From Caenorhabditis remanei (Eukaryota > Nematoda > Chromadorea > Rhabditida > Rhabditidae), in assembly GCF_010183535.1 (NCBI RefSeq), contig NC_071333.1, positions 19,528,587 through 19,592,586 of the forward strand: a DNA stretch of 64,000 bases. Reading direction: 5' to 3'. Of the stretch, positions 44,690 to 57,405 are shown piece by piece (position 1 is the first letter of the stretch; each line of letters starts with the position of its first letter). Below the pieces are notes generated by a model. It searched no databases. It was given only the letters and a program-made list of their open reading frames with translations, and was not told where the DNA came from. A program made the position numbers and the translations under genes.

Positions 44690-45010
44690 TTCGACTTCCC
44701 TGCCGCGGCGAAACAAGAGCTCGTCGAAGTATCTTTTTCCCAAATGTTTTTCTGTTTTCTTCTCTTATTGAACTCTCTTGATGAATCATCTTTGCGTTTC
44801 TAAACAATTGTGTCTTTGTTTCTCTGATTTTCTCTTGTTTAGAGAGTCCTGATCACTTGAGAACTTCAGTCTGCATTTTACTCCCCATCTTCCATGACGT
44901 CCTTTGTAGATGTCGCCTCCTTTTTTAAAATTTTGATTTTTTTTGAATACTAGCTTTTTCTATTGTTATTATTGTTGTTGGCACTATGGAGTAAGGTGAG
45001 TTGAAATCTG
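44690..45010 (+). repeat. Partial copy of the duplicated unit (copy 3)
   Basis: Holds CTTCAGTCTGCATTTTACTCCCC, GACGTCC..TGTAGATGTCGCC and the TTTTGATTTTTTTTGAATACTA tract ending at a GGTGAG site, as in the other copies, then is cut off by mariner sequence. Confidence 0.6.
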
Positions 45011-45012
45011 TG

Positions 45013-47036
45013 AAGTAATCTACTAGAGGGTCAAAATTTCAAGACAAAGGATGATATCAAAAAGGAGTTGACCTCGTATTTCGCTGAGCGCCCGGCTGAG
45101 CTCTGGCAGGAGGGAATCAAAAAATTGCCTGGACGTTGGCAGCAAGTCATCAATGCTGATGAAGAATATTTTGTTTAAGAGGCACTGTCTGTAAGAGTGA
45201 GAATGTTTGTGTTGGGCCTTGGCACAGTTGCAAAAAGTTGTTTCAATCCGAATTCTTTTTTCAGCATATGTACCCCTATGGTAGTGGTTTACAAACAATA
45301 TGTCACCAGTCCCCTATGACGTCATCATAGGAAAATATGACCAATAATTGACTTTTCACCCAAAAATTCATAAAAATTTCAATTTTTCTAATAACTTTAG
45401 GAAACTTTCGCAACATGTTAGGAGTGTTTTTGACTACCCCTACACAAATTTTCAGCCCCTCAGACACCCCAGAAACCGTTCAAGTGAATTTCACTTTCAT
45501 GTTTTTCCAACTTTTCTCAAAAAATCCCTCTAGAAGTACTCAAATTTCAAATCGTATTCGTATTCTCCGCAAAAAGTTCTATTAGGTCCAATTAAAATCA
45601 TCAAAAAACCATTGCACCATTTTGAGATATTTTGATTTTTTCAAAAATCACATAAGGGTCCCCCCTTATGAAAAAAAAATTTTCACGAAAAATTCAAAGA
45701 ATAAATTTGTTCCGAAAATAATCAGAATATTTATAAAAGACTTAGAATGAACCAATTTCGAGATTATACACCTCAGAAATTGGTTTGAACCTATTTCGTT
45801 TTTTTCTTCATCGAAATTTTTTCCCATTTTTTGACGTTTTCATCAATATTTTGTACTGAAGTACACAAATTTCAAGTAATGTACTTATTGCTCGCTAATT
45901 TTAACAAGTAATCAAAATAAGACAAATGAAAAACCATTGGACCATTTTGAGATTTTTTCATTTATTTCGAAAATCACATAAGGGCCCCCCCCATGGAACA
46001 AAATTTTTATCGAAAAAATATTTCAACATTATTTTGATTCAAAAACGTTCAGAACATTGATGCAATATTACAAAATGTTTTGTAAAAGAGTTTTGAACGT
46101 TTTTGAATCAAAATAATGTTGAAATATTTTTTCGATAAAAATTTTGTTCCATGGGGGGGGCCCTTATGTGATTTTCGAAATAAATGAAAAAATCTCAAAA
46201 TGGTCCAATGGTTTTTCATTTGTCTTATTTTGATTACTTGTTAAATTTAGCGAGCAATAAGTACATTACTTGAAATTTGTGTACTTCAGTACAAAATATT
46301 GATGAAAACGTCAAAAAATGGGAAAAAATTTCGATGAAGAAAAAAACGAAATCGGTTCAAACCAATTTCTGAGGTGTATAATCTCGAAATTGGTTCATTC
46401 TAAGTCTTTTATAAATATTCTGATTATTTTCGGAACAAATTTATTCTTTGAATTTTTCGTGAAAATTTTTTTTTCATAAGGGGGGACCCTTATGTGATTT
46501 TTGAAAAAATCAAAAAATCTCAAAATGGTGCAATGGTTTTTTGATGATTTTAATTGGACCTAATTGAACTTTTTGCGGAAAATACGAATACGATTTGAAA
46601 TTTGAGTACTTCTAGAGGGATTTTTCAAGAAAAGTTGGAAAAACATAAAAGTGAAATTCACTTGAACGGTTTCTGGGGTGTCTGGAGGGCTGAAAATTTG
46701 TGTAGGGGTAGTCAAAAACACTCATAACATGTTGAAAAAGTTTCCTAAAGTTATTTGAAAAATTGAAATTTTTATGAATTTTTGGGTGAAAAGTCAATTA
46801 TTGGGCATATTTTCCTATGATGACGTCATAGGGGACTGGTGACATATTGTTTGTAAACCACTACCATAGGGGTACATATGCTGTAAAAAGAGTTCGGATT
46901 GAAACAAGTTTTTGCAACTGTGCCAAAAGGAATCCTCATCTTACAGACAACGCCTCTTAATTGATGTTGATTTACTTTGAAATATTTTGTAATAAACATT
47001 TGGCAAAAAAAGAAAGAAACTTATGCACCAGCCTGA
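45013..47036 (+). mobile_element. 5'-truncated mariner element, split by a palindromic insertion
   Basis: 45013-45177 encodes the C-terminal end of a mariner transposase: K-D-D-I-K-K-E-L, then W-Q-E-G-I-K-K-L-P-G-R-W and Y-F-V-stop, the family's I-x-x-L-P-x-R-W...Y-F ending. After the insertion at 45179-46956 the element resumes at 46961 and ends with the inverted terminal repeat AAGAAACTTATGCACCAGCC at about 47034, next to TA. The catalytic D,D34D region and the left end are missing. Confidence 0.8.
45179..46956. mobile_element. 1.78-kb palindromic TTAA element (piggyBac-type target)
   Basis: Two arms of about 870 bp are inverted copies around a short centre near 46055-46085. Ends GAGGCACTGTCTGTAAGA and its inverse variant. 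The TTAA duplication is exact (45175-45178 and 46957-46960). The mirrored open frames at 45348-45533 (+) and 46612-46797 (-) differ at only a handful of 61 residues, which shows how close the arms are. No transposase. Resembles the Caenorhabditis palindromic elements that use TTAA. Confidence 0.9.
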
Positions 47037-47337
47037 TAGATTTGGATATTACTTGAAATGACAAATACTACATACTCAGAAATTTCTTATTCAATATTCC
47101 ACAATTTGTCTATTTTCACCATTTTCAGGAGACAGCTTAGGTGTTAATTACCCTCGCCACTCTCGTCAGGACGGAAAAAAAAATTCTTCTTCAAATATGG
47201 TGGAAAAATAAGGTAAGTCAAAAAAGAAACATTCTTATATTCTCGAATTAGTAGAAGTGGTGTGAAGTAATACTAATGAAGAATTTTCAGATTACTCAAC
47301 AATCCTCTAGAAGATTTGGTTCAGGATAATAATAATT
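47037..47337. other. Short flank with exon-like pieces before the satellite
   Basis: A piece at about 47130-47214 has a TTTTCAG acceptor and GTAAGT donor and reads S-L-G-V-N-Y-P-R-H-S-R-Q-D-G-K-K. A second acceptor at about 47290 leads directly into the first satellite monomer. No gene is supported. Confidence 0.35.
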
Positions 47338-50300
47338 ACGTTCGGAACATCCATACGACCCAAAAAATGAGTATGAAGATACAAATAACTACAGTAAACT
47401 AAACGATTTGTTTTAATATGAAATAGTATCAACAAATAGTTTTTTTGTTGAACGAAAACTCGTTGGGAAGATGATCAGTTCTTAGTAACGCCGAGACACG
47501 TTCGGAACATCCATACGACCCGAAAAGTGAGTATGAAGGTACAAATATCTACAGGAAACTAAACGATTTGTTTTAATATGAAATAGTATCAACAAATGGT
47601 TTTTTGTTGAACGAAAACTCGTTGGGAAGATGATCAGTTCTTAGTAACGCCGAAGCACGTTCGGAACATCCATACGACCCGAAAAGTGAGTATGAAGGTC
47701 CAAATATCTACAGTAAACAAAACGAATTATCTTAATATGAAATAGTATCAACAAATGGTTTTTTGTTGAACGAAAACTCGTTGGGAAGATGATCAGTTCT
47801 TAGTAACGCCGAAGCACGTTCGGAACATCCATACGACCCGAAAAGTGAGTATGAAGGTACAAATATCTACAGGAAACTAAACGATTTGTTTTAATATGAA
47901 ATAGTATCGACAAATGGTTTTTTGTTGAACGAAAACTCGTTGGGAAGATGATCAGTTCTTAGTAACGCCGAAGCACGTTCGGAACATCCATACGACCCGA
48001 AAAGTGAGTATGAAGGTACAAATATCTACAGGAAACTAAACGATTTGTTTTAATATGAAATAGTATCAACAAATGGTTTTTTGTTGAACGAAAACTCGTT
48101 GGGAAGATGATCAGTTCTTAGTAACGCCGAAGCACGTTCGGAACATCCATACGACCCGAAAAGTGAGTATGAAGGTCCAAATATCTACAGTAAACAAAAC
48201 GAATTATCTTAATATGAAATAGTATCAACAAATGGTTTTTTGTTGAACGAAAACTCGTTGGGAAGATGATCAGTTCTTAGTAACGCCGAAGCACGTTCGG
48301 AACATCCATACGACCCGAAAAATGAGTATGAAGATACAAATAACTACAGTAAACTAAACGATTTGTTTTAATATGAAATAGTATCAACAAATAGTTTTTT
48401 TGTTGAACGAAAACTCGTTGGGAAGATGATCAGTTCTTAGTAACGCCGAGACACGTTCGGAACATCCATACGACCCGAAAAGTGAGTATGAAGGTACAAA
48501 TATCTACAGGAAACTAAACGATTTGTTTTAATATGAAATAGTATCAACAAATGGTTTTTTGTTGAACGAAAACTCGTTGGGAAGATGATCAGTTCTTAGT
48601 AACGCCGAAGCACGTTCGGAACATCCATACGACCCGAAAAGTGAGTATGAAGGTCCAAATATCTACAGTAAACAAAACGAATTATCTTAATATGAAATAG
48701 TATCAACAAATGGTTTTTTGTTGAACGAAAACTCGTTGGGAAGATGATCAGTTCTTAGTAACGCCGAAGCACGTTCGGAACATCCATACGACCCGAAAAG
48801 TGAGTATGAAGGTACAAATATCTACAGGAAACTAAACGATTTGTTTTAATATGAAATAGTATCGACAAATGGTTTTTTGTTGAACGAAAACTCGTTGGGA
48901 AGATGATCAGTTCTTAGTAACGCCGAAGCACGTTCGGAACATCCATACGACCCGAAAAGTGAGTATGAAGGTACAAATATCTACAGGAAACTAAACGATT
49001 TGTTTTAATATGAAATAGTATCAACAAATGGTTTTTTGTTGAACGAAAACTCGTTGGGAAGATGATCAGTTCTTAGTAACGCCGAAGCACGTTCGGAACA
49101 TCCATACGACCCGAAAAGTGAGTATGAAGGTCCAAATATCTACAGTAAACAAAACGAATTATCTTAATATGAAATAGTATCAACAAATGGTTTTTTGTTG
49201 AACGAAAACTCGTTGGGAAGATGATCAGTTCTTAGTAACGCCGAGACACGTTCGGAACATCCATACGACCCGAAAAGTGAGTATGAAGGTACAAATATCT
49301 ACAGTAAACTAAACGAATTATCTTAATATGAAATAGTATCAATAAATGGTTTTTTGTTGAACGAAAACTCGTTGGGAAGATGATCAGTTCTTAGTAACGC
49401 CGAAGCACGTTCGGAACATCCATACGACCCGAAAAGTGAGTATGAAGGTCCAAATATCTACAGTAAACAAAACGAATTATCTTAATATGAAATAGTATCA
49501 ACAAATGGTTTTTTGTTGAACGAAAACTCGTTGGGAAGATGATCAGTTCTTAGTAACGCCGAGACACGTTCGGAACATCCATACGACCCGAAAAGTGAGT
49601 ATGAAGGTCCAAATATCTACAGTAAACAAAACGAATTATCTTAATATGAAATAGTATCAACAAATGGTTTTTTGTTGAACGAAAACTCGTTGGGAAGATG
49701 ATCAGTTCTTAGTAACGCCGAGACACGTTCGGAACATCCATACGACCCGAAAAGTGAGTATGAAGGTACAAATATCTACAGTAAACTAAACGAATTATCT
49801 TAATATGAAATAGTATCAATAAATGGTTTTTTGTTGAACGAAAACTCGTTGGGAAGATGATCAGTTCTTAGTAACGCCGAAGCACGTTCGGAACATCCAT
49901 ACGACCCGAAAAGTGAGTATGAAGGTCCAAATATCTACAGTAAACAAAACGAATTATCTTAATATGAAATAGTATCAACAAATGGTTTTTTGTTGAACGA
50001 AAACTCGTTGGGAAGATGATCAGTTCTTAGTAACGCCGAGACACGTTCGGAACATCCATACGACCCGAAAAGTGAGTATGAAGGTCCAAATATCTACAGT
50101 AAACAAAACGAATTATCTTAATATGAAATAGTATCCACAAATGGTTTTTTGTTGAACGAAAACTCGTTGGGAAGATGATCAGTTCTTAGTAACGCCGAGA
50201 CACGTTCGGAACATCCATACGACCCGAAAAGTGAGTATGAAGGTACAAATATCTACAGTAAACTAAACGAATTATCTTAATATGAAATAGTATCAACAAA

Positions 50301-53300
50301 TGGTTTTTTGTTGAACGAAAACTCGTTGGGAAGATGATCAGTTCTTAGTAACGCCGAGACACGTTCGGAACATCCATACGACCCGAAAAGTGAGTATGAA
50401 GGTACAAATATCTACAGTAAACTAAACGATTTGTTTTAATATGAAATAGTATCAACAAATGGTTTTTTGTTGAACGAAAACTCGTTGGGAAGATGATCAG
50501 TTCTTAGTAACGCCGAGGCACGTTCGGAACATCCATACCATACTTGCAAACCGGGCCGAAACGGGCCGACACGGGCCGGCGCGTAACTCGCTTCAAACTC
50601 AATATTATGAGCTCAAAAATATACCAAAATGTAGATCTCAACGAGTTCTATGTCGGTAATGTGCCGCGGGCCGGGCTAGAATGGCTTTTTTGGCCATTTT
50701 CGCGTTTTTTGGCACTTTTTCCCGGCCCGCGGCACATTAACGAATAGCCATCCGGGCCGTATTATATCATAGACATAGAACTCGTTGAGATCTACATTTT
50801 GGTATATTTTTCAGCTCATAATATTGAGTTTGAAGCGAGTTACGCCCCGGCCCGTGTCGGCCCGTTTCGGCCCGGTTTGCAAGTATGATCCATACGACCC
50901 GAAAAGTGAGTATGAAGGTACAAATATCTACAGGAAACTAATCGATTTGTTTTAATATGAAATAGTATCAACAAATGGTTTTTTGTTGAACGAAAACTCG
51001 TTGGGAAGATGATCAGTTCTTAGTAACGCCGAGGCACGTTCGGAACATCCATACGACCCGAAAAGTGAGTATGAAGGTACAAATATCTACAGTAAACTAA
51101 ACGATTTGTTTTAATATGAAATAGTATCAACAAATGGTTTTTTGTTGAACGAAAACTCGTTGGGAAGATGATCAGTTCTTAGTAACGCCGAAGCACGTTC
51201 GGAACATCCATACGACCCGAAAAGTGAGTCTACAGTAAACTAAACGATTTGTTTTAATATGAAATAGTATCAACAAATGGTTTTTTGTTGAATGAAAACT
51301 CGTTGGGAAGATGATCAGTTCTTAGTAACGCCGAAGCACGTTCGGAACATCCATACGACCCGAAAAGTGAGTATGAAGGTACAAATATCTACAGTAAACT
51401 AAACGAATTATCTTAATATGAAATAGTATCCACAAATGGTTTTTTGTTGAACGAAAACTCGTTGGGAAGATGATCAGTTCTTAGTAACGCCGAGGCACGT
51501 TCGGAACATCCATACGACCCGAAAAGTGAGTATGAAGGTACAAATATCTACAGTAAACTAAACGATTTGTTTTAATATGAAATAGTATCAACAAATGGTT
51601 TTTTGTTGAACGAAAACTCGTTGGGAAGATGATCAGTTCTTAGTAACGCCGAGGCACGTTCGGAACATCCATACGACCCGAAAAGTGAGTATGAAGGTAC
51701 AAATATCTACAGTAAACTAAACGATTTGTTTTAATATGAAATAGTATCAACAAATGGTTTTTTTGTTGAACGAAAACTCGTTGGGAAGATGATCAGTTCT
51801 TAGTAACGCCGAGGCACGTTCGGAACATCCATACGACCCGAAAAGTGAGTATGAAGGTACAAATATCTACAGTAAACTAAACGATTTGTTTTAATATGAA
51901 ATAGTATCAACAAATGGTTTTTTTGTTGAACGAAAACTCGTTGGGAAGATGATCAGTTCTTAGTAACGCCGAAGCACGTTCGGAACATCCATACGACCCG
52001 AAAAGTGAGTATGAAGGTCCAAATATCTACAGTAAACTAAACGAATTATCTTACATTTAATATGAAATAGTATCCACAAATGGTTTTTTGTTGAACGAAA
52101 ACTCGTTGGGAAGATGATCAGTTCTTAGTAACGCCGAAGCACGTTCGGAACATCCATACGACCCGAAAAGTGAGTATGAAGGTCCAAATATCTACAGTAA
52201 ACTAAACGAATTATCTTAATATGAAATAGTATCAACAAATGGTTTTTTGTTGAACGAAAACTCGTTGGGAAGATGATCAGTTCTTAGTAACGCCGAAGCA
52301 CGTTCGGAACATCCATACGACCCGAAAAGTGAGTATGAAGATACAAATATCTACAGGAAACTAAACGATTTGTTTTAATATGAAATAGTATCAACAAATG
52401 GTTTTTTTGTTGAATGAAAACTCGTTGGGAAGATGATCAGTTCTTAGTAACGCCGAAGCACGTTCGGAACATCCATACGACCCGAAAAGTGAGTATGAAG
52501 GTACAAATATCTACAGTAAACTAAACGATTTGTTTTAATATGAAATAGTATCAACAAATGGTTTTTTGTTGAACGAAAACTCGTTGGGAAGATGATCAGT
52601 TCTTAGTAACGCCGAAGCACGTTCGGAACATCCATACGACCCGAAAAGTGAGTATGAAGATACAAATATCTACAGTAAACTAAACGAATTATCTTACATT
52701 TAATATGAAATAGTATCCACAAATGGTTTTTTGTTGAACGAAAACTCGTTGGGAAGATGATCAGTTCTTAGTAACGCCGAAGCACGTTCGGAACATCCAT
52801 ACGACCCGAAAAGTGAGTATGAAGGTCCAAATATCTACAGTAAACTGAACGATTTGTTTTAATATGAAATAGTATCAACAAATGGTTTTTTGTTGAACGA
52901 AAACTCGTTGGGAAGATGATCAGTTCTTAGTAACGCCGAAGCACGTTCGGAACATCCATACGACCCGAAAAGTGAGTATGAAGGTCCAAATATCTACAGT
53001 AAACTAAACGAATTATCTTACATTTAATATGAAATAGTATCCACAAATGGTTTTTTGTTGAACGAAAACTCGTTGGGAAGATGATCAGTTCTTAGTAACG
53101 CCGAAGCACGTTCGGAACATCCATACGACCCGAAAAGTGAGTATGAAGGTCCAAATATCTACAGTAAACTAAACGAATTATCTTACATTTAATATGAAAT
53201 AGTATCAACAAATGGTTTTTTGTTGAACGAAAACTCGTTGGGAAGATGATCAGTTCTTAGTAACGCCGAAGCACGTTCGGAACATCCATACGACCCGAAA

Positions 53301-56264
53301 AGTGAGTATGAAGATACAAATATCTACAGTAAACTAAACGAATTATCTTACATTTAATATGAAATAGTATCCACAAATGGTTTTTTGTTGAACGAAAACT
53401 CGTTGGGAAGATGATCAGTTCTTAGTAACGCCGAAGCACGTTCGGAACATCCATACGACCCGAAAAGTGAGTATGAATATCCAAATATCTACAGTAAACT
53501 AAACGAATTATCTTAATATGAAATAGTATCAACAAATGGTTTTTTGTTGAACGAAAACTCGTTGGGAAGATGATCAGTTCTTAGTAACGCCGAAGCACGT
53601 TCGGAACATCCATACGACCCGAAAAGTGAGTATGAAGATACAAATATCTACAGGAAACTAAACGATTTGTTTTAATATGAAATAGTATCAACAAATGGTT
53701 TTTTTGTTGAATGAAAACTCGTTGGGAAGATGATCAGTTCTTAGTAACGCCGAAGCACGTTCGGAACATCCATACGACCCGAAAAGTGAGTATGAAGGTA
53801 CAAATATCTACAGTAAACTAAACGAATTATCTTAATATGAAATAGTATCAACAAATGGTTTTTTGTTGAATGAAAACTCGTTGGGAAGATGATCAGTTCT
53901 TAGTAACGCCGAAGCACGTTCGGAACATCCATACGACCCGAAAAGTGAGTATGAAGATACAAATATTTACAGTAAACTAAACGAATTATCTTAATATGAA
54001 ATAGTATCAACAAATGGTTTTTTTGTTGAATGAAAACTCGTTGAGAAGATGATCAGTTCTTAGTAACGCCGAAGCACGTTCGGAACATCCATACGACCCG
54101 AAAAGTGAGTATGAAGATACAAATATCTACAGTAAACTAAACGAATTATCTTAATATGAAATAGTATCAACAAATGGTTTTTTTGTTGAATGAAAACTCG
54201 TTGGGAAGATGATCAGTTCTTAGTAACGCCGAAGCACGTTCGGAACATCCATACGACCCGAAAAGTGAGTATGAAGGTCCAAATATCTACAGTAAACTAA
54301 ACGAATTATCTTAATATGAAATAGTATCAACAAATGGTTTTTTTGTTGAATGAAAACTCGTTGGGAAGATGATCAGTTCTTAGTAACGCCGAAGCACGTT
54401 CGGAACATCCATACGACCCGAAAAGTGAGTATGAAGATACAAATATCTACAGGAAACTAAACGATTTGTTTTAATATGAAATAGTATCAACAAATGGTTT
54501 TTTTGTTGAATGAAAACTCGTTGGGAAGATGATCAGTTCTTAGTAACGCCGAAGCACGTTCGGAACATCCATACGACCCGAAAAGTGAGTATGAAGGTCC
54601 AAATATCTACAGGAAACTAAACGAATTATCTTAATATGAAATAGTATCAACAAATGGTTTTTTTGTTGAATGAAAACTCGTTGGGAAGATGATCAGTTCT
54701 TAGTAACGCCGAAGCACGTTCGGAACATCCATACGACCCGAAAAGTGAGTATGAAGATCCAAATATCTACAGTAAACTAAACGAATTATCTTAATATGAA
54801 ATAGTATCAACAAATGGTTTTTTGTTGAACGAAAACTCGTTGGGAAGATGATCAGTTCTTAGTAACGCCGAAGCACGTTCGGAACATCCATACGACCCAA
54901 AAAGTGAGTATGAAGATACAAATATCTACAGTAAACTAAACGATTTGTTTTAATATGAAATAGTATCAACAAATGGTTTTTTGTTGAACGAAAACTCGTT
55001 GGGAAGATGATCAGTTCTTAGTAACGCCGAAGCACGTTCGGAACATCCATACGACCCGAAAAGTGAGTATGAAGGTCCAAATATCTACAGGAAACTAAAC
55101 GAATTATCTTAATATGAAATAGTATCAACAAATGGTTTTTTGTTGAATGAAAACTCGTTGGGAAGATGATCAGTTCTTAGTAACGCCGAAGCACGTTCGG
55201 AACATCCATACGACCCGAAAAGTGAGTATGAAGATACAAATATCTACAGGAAACTAAACGATTTGTTTTAATATGAAATAGTATCAACAAATGGTTTTTT
55301 TGTTGAATGAAAACTCGTTGGGAAGATGATCAGTTCTTAGTAACGCCGAAGCACGTTCGGAACATCCATACGACCCAAAAAGTGAGTATGAAGATACAAA
55401 TATCTACAGTAAACTAAACGATTTGTTTTAATATGAAATAGTATCAACAAATGGTTTTTTGTTGAACGAAAACTCGTTGGGAAGATGATCAGTTCTTAGT
55501 AACGCCGAAGCACGTTCGGAACATCCATACGACCCGAAAAGTGAGTATGAAGGTACAAATATCTACAGTAAACTAAACGAATTATTTTACTATGAAATAG
55601 TATCAACAAATGGTTTTCTGTTGAACGAAAACTCGTTGGGAAGATGATCAGTTCTTAGTAACGCCGAAGCACGTTCGGAACATCCATACGACCCGAAAAG
55701 TGAGTATGAAGGTCCAAATATCTACAGGAAACTAAACGATTTGTTTTAATATGAAATAGTATCAACAAATGGTTTTTTTGTTGAATGAAAACTCGTTGGG
55801 AAGATGATCAGTTCTTAGTAACGCCGAAGCACGTTCGGAACATCCATACGACCCGAAAAGTGAGTATGAAGGTACAAATATCTACAGTAAACTAAACGAA
55901 TTATCTTAATATGAAATAGTATCAACAAATGGTTTTCTGTTGAACGAAAACTCGTTGGGAAGATGATCAGTTCTTAGTAACGCCGAGGCACGTTCGGAAC
56001 ATCCATACGACCCGAAAAGTGAGTATGAAGGTCCAAATATCTACAGTAAACTAAACGAATTATCTTAATATGAAATAGTATCAACAAATGGTTTTTTGTT
56101 GATTGAAAACTCGTTGGGAAGATGATCAGTTCTTAGTAACGCCGAGGCACGTTCGGAACATCCATACGACCCGAAAATTGAGTATGAAGATACAAATAAC
56201 TACAGGAAGCAAAGAGAATTATTTCAATATGAAATAGTATCAACAAATGGTTTTTTTTTGATTG
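47338..56264. repeat. 159-bp satellite array, about 54 monomers
   Basis: Head-to-tail monomers of 159 bp (159-165) starting here at CGTTCGGAACATCCATACGA. Spacing of that motif was measured as 160 and 159 in the first units. Variants occur in fixed places: GATTTGTTTTAAT versus GAATTATCTTAAT, a 6-base CATTTA insertion (near 52.05, 52.69, 53.02, 53.19 and 53.35 kb), GTACAAAT/GTCCAAAT/GATACAAAT, and GAAGCAC/GAGACAC/GAGGCAC. The outer units are the most diverged (last: GAAGCAAAGAG). One 349-bp MITE interrupts it at 50539. The first two 6-monomer blocks are copies of each other (see findings). Confidence 0.97.
50539..50887. mobile_element. hAT-type MITE, copy 3, inserted in the satellite
   Basis: Ends CATACTTGCAAACCGGGCCG and its inverse, with long near-perfect arms (ATATTATGAGCTCA..., AGATCTCAACGAGTTCTATG) folding almost the whole element. 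Flanked by the exact 8-bp duplication ATCCATAC (50531-50538, 50888-50895), which is satellite monomer sequence. The short frame at 50544-50747 is palindrome-derived. Confidence 0.93.
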
Positions 56265-57405
56265 AAGAGTGAAAAGGGACAGTAGAGAATGTATGCGACC
56301 AACTCAACTGTGAGTAATTAATCGATATGTTATTATGGGAGATGTATGTTTGTCTTTATTGTCCGCGTGACCTTTCCGCTGATTGACAGTTTGATAACCA
56401 GCTGTGACAAGTTGGAACGTCATATGTGATGATTCTATCGGCAACTTCATAGAAATCTGTCCTATAAATAGTGTAAACGGATAAATCTGAACCCAGTTGA
56501 CCTTTTTTGTATGCCAGGGGTTGGTTTTTTGATCTGCTGCGTCTGTTGACATACACCTGCGAAAATCCGTTTTTGACTTGAAGAACATCCTCCAAACACG
56601 TCTCGCCGATACTCTGTTGTTTGAGGTGGTGCACAGTTGTAATGAAAAAAAGAATTTTAGTGACAGAAGAATATTTTGAGGAGGGACCTCCAGATTGCAG
56701 AAGGAAGCATTTTGAGAATGATCATATGCTCTTGCATCGTAGCTGCCTCAGAAGAGGCTGAATAAAGATTTTTCTCCGTTTCTGCCTAATTTTTCAATCA
56801 ACATTGATAGTTTTTGTTAAAACTCGGAAATACAAAAGGTTTTAAGTTAAAACTTATTTCAATTCCCAAAAAAAGTCAGTAAACAGCGATAATCATAAAC
56901 AAAATCTATTGGAGTGGAGACAGAACAAATGAAAATGGAATATGCCAACCATTGTCAAATTTAGGAAATATTTTTTGAACACCGCTGTTCTAGTCTCGGT
57001 TCCTAGCTAAAACTAAGCAAATGCCTGATATTGCATTCAACTGTAAAACAAATATAATTTACATTTTTGATATATTTACTTTATTATTAAAAAATCGTTG
57101 TAGATATGAAACAAATCAAAGATACAAGATAACAACCAAAAAACGTGGGAAAATAGATATATCGGCATTTAGAACAGTAAAAACAGCGATATACGGAAAG
57201 ACGGGTAGAATGAAAATATTCAAATCCTACCACAATAGATTACGTTAGAAGTAGACCCCTGTTTTCATGGTTGAAAAAAAAAGACGATACATGGAAAATG
57301 GGAACAATCATGATAAATTTTTCGAATGAAAAGGGTTGGTTTTATTTAATTCGGGGAATGGGCTCGAAAAGTTATCAAAAAAAATTGAGGCTTCAAACTT
57401 CAAAT
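56265..57405. other. Region after the satellite, with one unexplained minus-strand frame
   Basis: 56356-56634 (-) is open and reads non-repetitively (S-I-G-E-T-C-L-E-D-V-L-Q-V-K-N-G; T-Y-D-V-P-T-C-H-S-W-L). It may be a piece of a decayed gene; I recognise no family and no flanking splice sites fit well. The rest is AT-rich. A minus-strand AATAAA for the F-box gene lies at 57341-57346. Confidence 0.35.

Noticed and set aside
45348..46797. Two 61-codon near-identical proteins
   Set aside because: They are mirror images from the two arms of the palindromic element, not genes.
47338..56264. CRISPR-like or multi-exon gene reading of the tandem array
   Set aside because: Units are adjacent 159-bp copies without unique spacers, and this is eukaryotic DNA; a satellite explains it.
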